Shown: positions 57,949 through 64,000 of the stretch, one piece after another
Position numbering within the stretch: position 1 is the first letter of the stretch
Layout: each line of letters starts with the position of its first letter
Source: Amoebidium appalachense
Taxonomy: Eukaryota > Ichthyosporea
Assembly (NCBI GenBank): GCA_963693365.1
Contig: CAVNZM010000001.1
Span: forward strand, 19,592,001 to 19,656,000
Direction: 5' to 3'
DNA length: 64,000 bases
Translations under genes and position numbers: made by a program
The notes under the pieces: model-generated
Told to the model about the DNA's origin: nothing
The model's input: the letters and a program-made list of their open reading frames with translations, nothing else
The model's database searches: none

Positions 57949-58851
57949 TGGGTATGTGTGTACGTGGGTATGTGTGTGTGCGTACGTTCATGTGGTTGGA
58001 TATTAGGTGACTGTGTCCACGTATTGTTTGGTTCTGTAATTGCACTTGACTGCCTGCTTGTTGGGTCCTGAATAACACCCACGTTAGGCACAAGGGCTTT
58101 CGCAATCTAACTCACTTTGCAGCTTGCATACTGCATGTTGCCCTGGCAGTGCGTAGTGACAGAGAGAAAAGTCTGAAGCTCGCTGTTGTTTCTTGCAGGA
58201 GACAAGGCCCAACCACTGTTCAAGCGGCCAAAGGACCTGGAGGTGAGTGCTTGGGCAGCACATGGTATCGGGTTACAATACGGTATCGGGTTACAATACG
58301 TGCACCTTCCTTTGAGCTTGTATGTTTACAAGAGATACCATGTTTTCCGCTAGTTAACACATTATTGACAAAAGACTCAAGACTGGCCTCAGAAGGTGTT
58401 TGTGCGGAAGTTTGAGTGATGGGGCAAACAGTCAATCGAGGCTGGTACACATGTCACCAGCTTTGATAGGCGAGCTGCTTTATTTGGCTTGCATTAAGTG
58501 AGCAGAGAGAAAGAACAGCTGCTGGGTTTTGGGCTCAGAGCCGTGTATATTTCGCCTTTCATTTGGTGTTTGTGTGTGTGTGTGTGGTGGTGGTGGTGGT
58601 GGGTGTGGGTAGGCGGGAAGGAGGGAGGGGACGGGGGGAGCCGGGGGGGGGGGGGGAGGGGGGGGGGAAGGAGCTGGGGGGAGGAAGATCTGGGGTGTTA
58701 AGGCGCGGGAGAAGGGGGGGGGGGGGGGGGGGAGGGGGGGAGGAAGGGAGGGAGGGGCTGTGGGGAGAAAGATCTGGGGGGTTTAGGCCGGGGGGGGGGA
58801 GGGAGGAAGCAGCTGGAGGGGAGGAAGATCTGGGGAGTTTTAGCAGGGGGA

Positions 58852-58893
<42 letters not shown>

Positions 58894-59659
58894 GGTGCAG
58901 AGCTGACACTCCCCTAAGGGCAGGGGGAAGGATGGAGCGGGAGAGGTATAACCATAGGCTCTGGTGGGCAAATTCTTTAATTTCCGTAAACCAAGCAAGG
59001 GTGGCGGGGTGCAGGAGCTTGCACAGATTAAGAAGATGACCACGGCCCAGCTGGAGGAGCACCTGGCTAGGAACGACAAACTGCTGGCTGACAGGTGGGT
59101 GTATATGTTGGCCGGGTGGGTAGGTGGGTCTAGGGGAGGTGTTTTGAAATGGGGATGTGGACTTGGATAAGTCACATGTTTTGTGCTGAGTCGAGGATGT
59201 TTGGGACGAATGTGGTAGTGGTTGAGGAGAGAGTAGTGAGGTAGGGATTGGGATTTTCGCGGCAGCGGCAGGGGAATTTGGGGGGGGAGGGGGGAGGGGG
59301 GGGGGAGAATGGGGGAACATAGACAGTGAGTGCATGTCTGACATGTTGTGGGGTGGGTGTGCAGCAAGTTCCTGTCCAGGCTTCCGGACAAGGGGGAGAA
59401 GGTGAGGGCCAAGCGGCAGCAGATGCTGGACGAGCTGCAGCGCAGACAGCAGGCTGATGAGGCGGCAGACATGCTGGCGGCACTGTCCATCAACGACACG
59501 TACGTGCATATGGGGGGGGGAGGATGGGGGAGGATGGAGAAGGGGGGACGGGGAAGGGATGGGGCAGGAAAGGAGGGGGATATGTGTGTGTGGGGAGAGG
59601 GGGGGGGGGAGGGGGGTAAGACGGAGATGTGTGTGTGGTTGGGTTTAGTATGTGTGTGT

Positions 59660-59693
<34 letters not shown>

Positions 59694-59953
59694 ATTTTTG
59701 GGATGCTACGTCTTTGTTTTTTGGCACTGGTGTTATTAGGTGTGGTGGTGCACATGGCAGCCAGAAGTAGTGCATGGCCTAGGCCAGGGCTCACACTGTT
59801 GTGCAGTGACGGGGCCATGCCCAGGTATGTGCAGGCGGCTGTGGCCAAGGATGAGGCCCTCAGGGCCAGGCATGCCGCTGCACCCCATATCCCCGCAAAG
59901 GTACCTGCCCCTGTTGGTCTATTCTTTTGCCTATCTCCTTCTTTCTCCCTTCC

Positions 59954-59986
<33 letters not shown>

Positions 59987-61201
59987 TTCCCCCTTTCTTT
60001 CTCCTTCCCGGGGCCCTCACCCTCTTTTTCTCCGGTTATCAATTTATACCAACCTCCGTATCTACTATTTTAGACAAAATCGAGGATGATCCGATCGAGG
60101 ATTTCGGATGGCCCCGTCGCGGCTCTTGAAATTCTCGAATCAATCAAGCGATCGAGGGCATGACGTCAATCTGACGGTTTTGTTTACAAATGACGTCACA
60201 TCCTCAATCGCTTGATATGTTCGAGAAATTCAATAGCCGCGTCAGGGCCAAACGAAATCCTCTATCGGATCATCCTCGGTCGGGGCTGAAAATGGTAGAT
60301 ACGGAGGTTGGTTTAATTGGTGTGAAGTGGGGAGGTGTGCCCCGGGTGTGTGTGTGTGAGGGGGGGGGGGGCTGTACAAGCGCGCATGTGTGTGCGCGCG
60401 TGTGTGTGGCTTTGTGATGAATCAGTGCTCCTGGGCACTGATTGTCATGGTGCAGCCAGCCGGCCTGGTGCGTCCAGAGAAGGTGCAGGTTCTCTCCCTG
60501 GCAGAGTCTCTGAAGCTGGCCGAGGCCCAGGCTGCAGAGGCAAAGGTGTGTGCTGGGGGTAGACCCTGTTGTATATAATTGGGGGATGCCCTGGGGTGAA
60601 AGGAGGGAGGGTGTGTGTGTGGGGGGGGGGGGGGGGGGAAAGGGGGGAGGGGGGGGAGGGGGGGGGGGGGGGGGGGGGAGCATAATGGTTTTTGGGACTG
60701 GCTGAGTTTGTAGCAATGTTATTACCCCTCAAGAGTGCTTTCTTTGGCTGTTACAATATCTATATATTTCCTGAAAGCTTAAAATCTTTGCTATATTGTT
60801 TTGTAGAAATAATGGTCGTGCAGGCAGTGCTGCAGCTAAAAAAGTTAAATCAGCAAGGGGACAAAACTAACCTTCTATGGTTAGCCACCTGCCAAAAATG
60901 GCGTGTCAATAATTGACTAATTTTGATTGGGGAACACCTGCCATCATGCTGGGGAGGGGGGAGTGGGGGCGAATATATATATATATATATACATTTCGAT
61001 GTCGATGCACGCTCGATGTTTGAGTGCTACTGTGTAGGCGGCATGATAGAGACTTACTCTGGGGCAGGCACGGGCGCAAGAGGCTGCCCGGCGGCAGCTG
61101 GAGAAGGAGATGGCCAAGGCGGCAGCAGACCCTCAGGCCACCGTATACACCCTACCGGGCAGAGGGTATGTGCACGTTCATGTTTTTTTTTTTTTTTTTT
61201 T

Positions 61202-61245
<44 letters not shown>

Positions 61246-61359
61246 ATGATATGTACTGACGGGCGATTTTGCAGGGCTTATCGGGACCAAGCCGAGGGAG
61301 AGGAGGAGGAGGAAGAAGATGATGAAGAGGAGGAGTATGGCTCAGACACGGATGACTAG
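57247..61359 (+). CDS. POLR2M: Gdown1-like RNA polymerase II-associated protein
   Basis: Eight exons, 57247-57367, 58199-58242, 59015-59094, 59365-59499, 59807-59900, 60456-60545, 61068-61165 and 61275-61359 (TAG), give 248 residues with all phases agreeing. The N-terminal third holds 'TTAQLEEHLARNDKLL' and 'KFLSRLPDKGEKV', matching the animal Gdown1 core (helix of EL.E.L.RQ..LL, then the invariant LPDKG). The C-terminal third has 'VLSLAESLKLAEAQ', a charged helix, then 'GYRDQAEGEEEEEEDDEEEE' and a YGSDTDD end, like the acidic tail after the RYREV motif of Gdown1. In animals Gdown1 binds Pol II and blocks TFIIF. The protein is shorter than human Gdown1 (about 370 residues), mainly in the middle. 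Exon 5 has two in-frame acceptors 18 nt apart. A foldback MITE lies in intron 5. Confidence 0.85.
57857..57945. repeat. (GT)n microsatellite
   Basis: Pure GT repeat in intron 1 of the Gdown1-like gene, followed by GTGTACGTGGGTAT units. Confidence 0.9.
60044..60316. mobile_element. Foldback MITE (about 270 bp imperfect palindrome)
   Basis: The left arm from 60049 (CCAACCTCCGTATCTAC) is matched by the right arm ending at 60311 (GTAGATACGGAGGTTGG). Pairing continues inward through GAGGATGATCCGAT, GAGGATTTCG, TTCTCGAA, ATCAAGCGAT and TGACGTCA to a loop of about 22 bases near 60170-60190. Each arm is about 120 bases with scattered mismatches. Both arms carry TGACGTCA. There is no coding capacity. 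It sits in intron 5 of the Gdown1-like gene. Confidence 0.88.
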
Positions 61360-62830
61360 TTGTATGGCCATGCATGTATGAACGAACAGCAAAGACAGAT
61401 ACCTACACTCACGAATGGTTGCACAGAATCGCAATGAATGGTTATTGTAAATATGTTAAGTGAATATTTGGCGGGCTAACAGAGGCTCAGACGTTTTGAA
61501 TGCATACTTGACTTTTTGACTGTTCCAGCACTCGAAAATATGAAAGGCCCAATAAAGTTCTGACTGCACAAACCGGCCATCGTGATTTCCACTCATGATG
61601 CATCATGACCCCCCCCCCCCCCCCCCCCGGGGGGGGGGGGGGATTGCATCGATCAGATTCTGTCAGTGGAGGAGAGAGAATTTAAGGCCGGAAGTAGCGG
61701 AAAGTAGTGGCGGGTTGAGTGTATGTGTGTGTGTGCGCGCGCACGCGTACATGTGCATGTGTGTGCTGTATGTGTCTAATTTTTTTTAGTGTGTGTCCGT
61801 TTGTCAATGGTATGGGGGGGAGCCAGCATAATCATGTGGACAGGACACCGTGTGCACATGTCACGGTGCAAGCACTGCATTGGCCATGCATTGGTCACGT
61901 GCATGAACTACAGTAACTAATGATTAATGCTGCCGGGAGTCATGGGTTTGCGTTCTGCCAAAGTGTTGCCCACACAGAGGGACCACACATGTACACAGGC
62001 AAGCTGCCTGTATAATTTACATAGTCCATATCCGATAGCTGGAAGTCGGATTCTTGCACTTGCGTTTTATCATCAGTACCGTTTGAGGCTGTAGATATAT
62101 ACCACGGATTCCTGGATGCGCTAAGAATTCCATGTACTTCGTAGAATATTTCACATGATTATGCCTGTGACCATCATATTCATATTTGCATGATTTTGCA
62201 GTCCGACACGTATATTATTGCCAGTCGATATTGATTTAAGCCCACCCTGCTACCATGCAACAAGAGGAAAGCTTTAAAGAGTCTTCAAATACATGATGCA
62301 TATGGCATATTCTGCGCAGGCAATGATTTTCGGCAGTTTGGTTGATTCAACAAATACCGACCGCGACGCAATCTGCTATGTATCACACATTGCACTGACT
62401 CGATAACAGTTACTATATATGTGCATTCCCACCAGCAAAAATTAGTATCTGTGACCTTGTATGCATGCAACACAACGGTAAAATGCATGCGTGTGATGCA
62501 TCCTTGCCACCCATGTATCAACTCACAGACCCTCTTCACAGATTTCTCATCACTACAAAAATGCCGCCACAACCAGTAAATAGGGAGAACATACAAAAGC
62601 ACTTGCACACAGCAATCATACCATCATTCTAACGACCGGTCCCACACTACCACCATCCACCAGCCTTTAGCCTCACCTAATTCATTATAGTCCCCCTCCC
62701 CCCTCCCCGTCCCCCCCCCCCCCCCCCCCCCCTCTTCCCCCCCCCCCCCCAAAAAAACTCCCCACCCACCACTGACCATTCCCCTGTGTAAACTAATACC
62801 CCTCGCATTCCAACATACGCACATTCAACC
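61360..62830. other. Intergenic between convergent genes
   Basis: Holds the Gdown1-like 3' UTR, a C-run facing a G-run at 61611-61642, and unique sequence to 62690 with no supported exon. C-runs at 62700-62752 then lead to the stop codon of the minus-strand leucine-rich gene. Confidence 0.5.
61551..61556 (+). promoter_or_regulatory. Poly(A) signal AATAAA
   Basis: Canonical hexamer 192 nt after the Gdown1-like stop codon. Confidence 0.75.
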
Positions 62831-64000
62831 TCACGGGGTCAGAGGACCAATATCGATTGCAATCTGGTGCCTGTCTGGGCCGTACGTGTAAGCCAGCACC
62901 CCCACCTCACAGTCCCCACCCTGGCCCAGGTTGTTGCGCAGGTGTTCGTTGTATGCCTGGGCCCGCAAGTCATCCAGCATCGGGCCGGGCTGCAGTGGCT
63001 CGGCCCGAACCACCAACCCGGACACGGTGCGGTAGAAGTGCCGCATATCCGGCAGGGCTGTCCCCAGGCCGAAAATCTCATCCGACACAGGCAGGTCTGC
63101 GGGGGTGTCGACGACCTGGGGCAGGGCAAAGCCGCAGTAGAAATGGCGCAGGCGGGGGCATGCCGTGCGCACATAGTGCTCCACCAGCAGGTAGCAGCCC
63201 CCAAGGTCCAGAAGGTTGAGCTCGGTGATGCGGCCCGGCTGGGGGGCCCAGCCCCTCTCTGTGGCCACCTTGCGAGTGTTGGCTAGGGCCCTGGTGTCGG
63301 CCTTGAGCGTCAGACTCTCCAGTTTGGTCAGGTGGTCCACAACAATGGGGAACACAGCCCCAAAGCTGCAAGGGGGGAAGCAAGGGGGGGGAGGGGAGGA
63401 GTTAGTGTGTGGACGCTTGGGCCGGGGGAGGGGGGGGGGGGGGGGGGGGGGGGGGCTCCGAAGATTGGCAACCGCCAGACACGATCACGCTGGTGTTAAA
63501 CCATGCCTGAGTGCAATGCCATGCAGGCACAAGTACTTCAAGAGCAGAAAACTCACGGCCATGAAAAGGGTTTCTTTAGAGAACTAGGAGGGAGGAGGAG
63601 GAGGGGGGGGGGGGGGGGGGGGGGGGGTCATACTTCTGAATAGGGCCCAGGGTGAGTGTCCTCAGATTTGCCAGGCAGATGGCCAGCATGGTAGCCAGGG
63701 GCCCATCTATGCCCCGATATGGCAGGTCTCCGTTCTCCAGCAGCCACAGGCCCCTTGCACCCCCCAGGGCCTGCTGCAAGCCCTTGCGATCACACGCCCC
63801 ACTGCGCCCAGGTGGGTGGGGGTCAGCGTGGCAGGCACAGTATGTCTGTCCGGGGTAGCGCAGCGTGTCAGGGGTGAAGCACACCACCCCACCCCATGCC
63901 CCGTGTTTGGCCCGGGAGGGTGCGCCGGACGGTGGGGGGAGGCCAGGGGTGCACGCCAACGGGGAAGCCACAGCAGACGGGCATCAACATGCTGCAGGTC
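62831..64000 (-). CDS. Leucine-rich (LRR/F-box-like) protein, 5' partial
   Basis: The last exon is 63365-62831 (TGA at 62833-62831). It joins the upstream exon ending at 63634 (donor GTATGA) with AA|C phase: '...LANLRTLTLGPIQ' then 'FGAVFPIVVDHLTKLESL'. The protein repeats L..L..L.L-type segments ('TMLAICLANLRTLTLG', 'LTKLESLTLKA', 'ITELNLLDLGGCYLL', 'CPRLRHFYCGFALP'), typical of irregular leucine-rich repeats of the F-box or RNI type. No F-box is visible here; it could lie upstream. The frame upstream of about 63985 is closed by a stop, so either another intron starts there or a C-run has an indel. I do not recognise a named family. Confidence 0.6.

Overview
This window is nuclear DNA from an intron-rich eukaryote. 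Every gene I could rebuild is split into many short exons (12 to 258 nt) joined by GT-AG introns of about 150 to 2,700 nt. Splice phases stay consistent across almost all joins. Exons are GC-rich, while introns and intergenic DNA are packed with runs of 10 to 60 C or G, (CA/GT)n, (GA/CT)n and minisatellites. Gene content (OSBP-type PH plus VASt protein, SPA/Afi1-type DENN protein, Gdown1-like protein, pentatricopeptide protein, non-LTR reverse transcriptase relic) suggests a unicellular eukaryote, either a protist related to animals and fungi or an alga. I cannot place it more precisely from sequence alone.

Layout: (1) 1-4574, plus strand: the 3' seven exons of nicotinamide/nicotinate mononucleotide adenylyltransferase; the 5' end lies outside the window. 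(2) 4575-7787: intergenic, with a TIR-bounded repeat element of about 1.4 kb. (3) 7788-16806, plus: an 11-exon pentatricopeptide (PPR) protein ending in a Cys-rich zinc-binding module. (4) 16807-20992: intergenic, with a decayed LINE-like reverse transcriptase. (5) 20993-37167, minus: a 22-exon gene for a 658-residue PH / helical / VASt / tail-anchor protein of the LAM/Aster sterol-transfer type. (6) 38618-51580, minus: a DENN-domain protein of the Afi1/SPA type with about 22 exons, roughly 715 residues. (7) 52335-53994, plus: a small single-pass membrane protein with a C-terminal SAP/HeH-like motif, divergent from the DENN gene. (8) 57247-61359, plus: an 8-exon Gdown1/POLR2M-like protein with a foldback MITE in one intron. 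(9) 62831-64000, minus: the 3' part of a leucine-rich protein.

The genes do not form a pathway. They are housekeeping (NAD synthesis, organelle RNA metabolism, Pol II regulation) and membrane-trafficking genes (lipid transfer, Rab/Arf signalling). Most long open frames in the window are artefacts of microsatellites and C/G runs (His-Thr, Cys-Val, Gly, Pro, Ser-Leu or Glu-Arg repeats), not genes.
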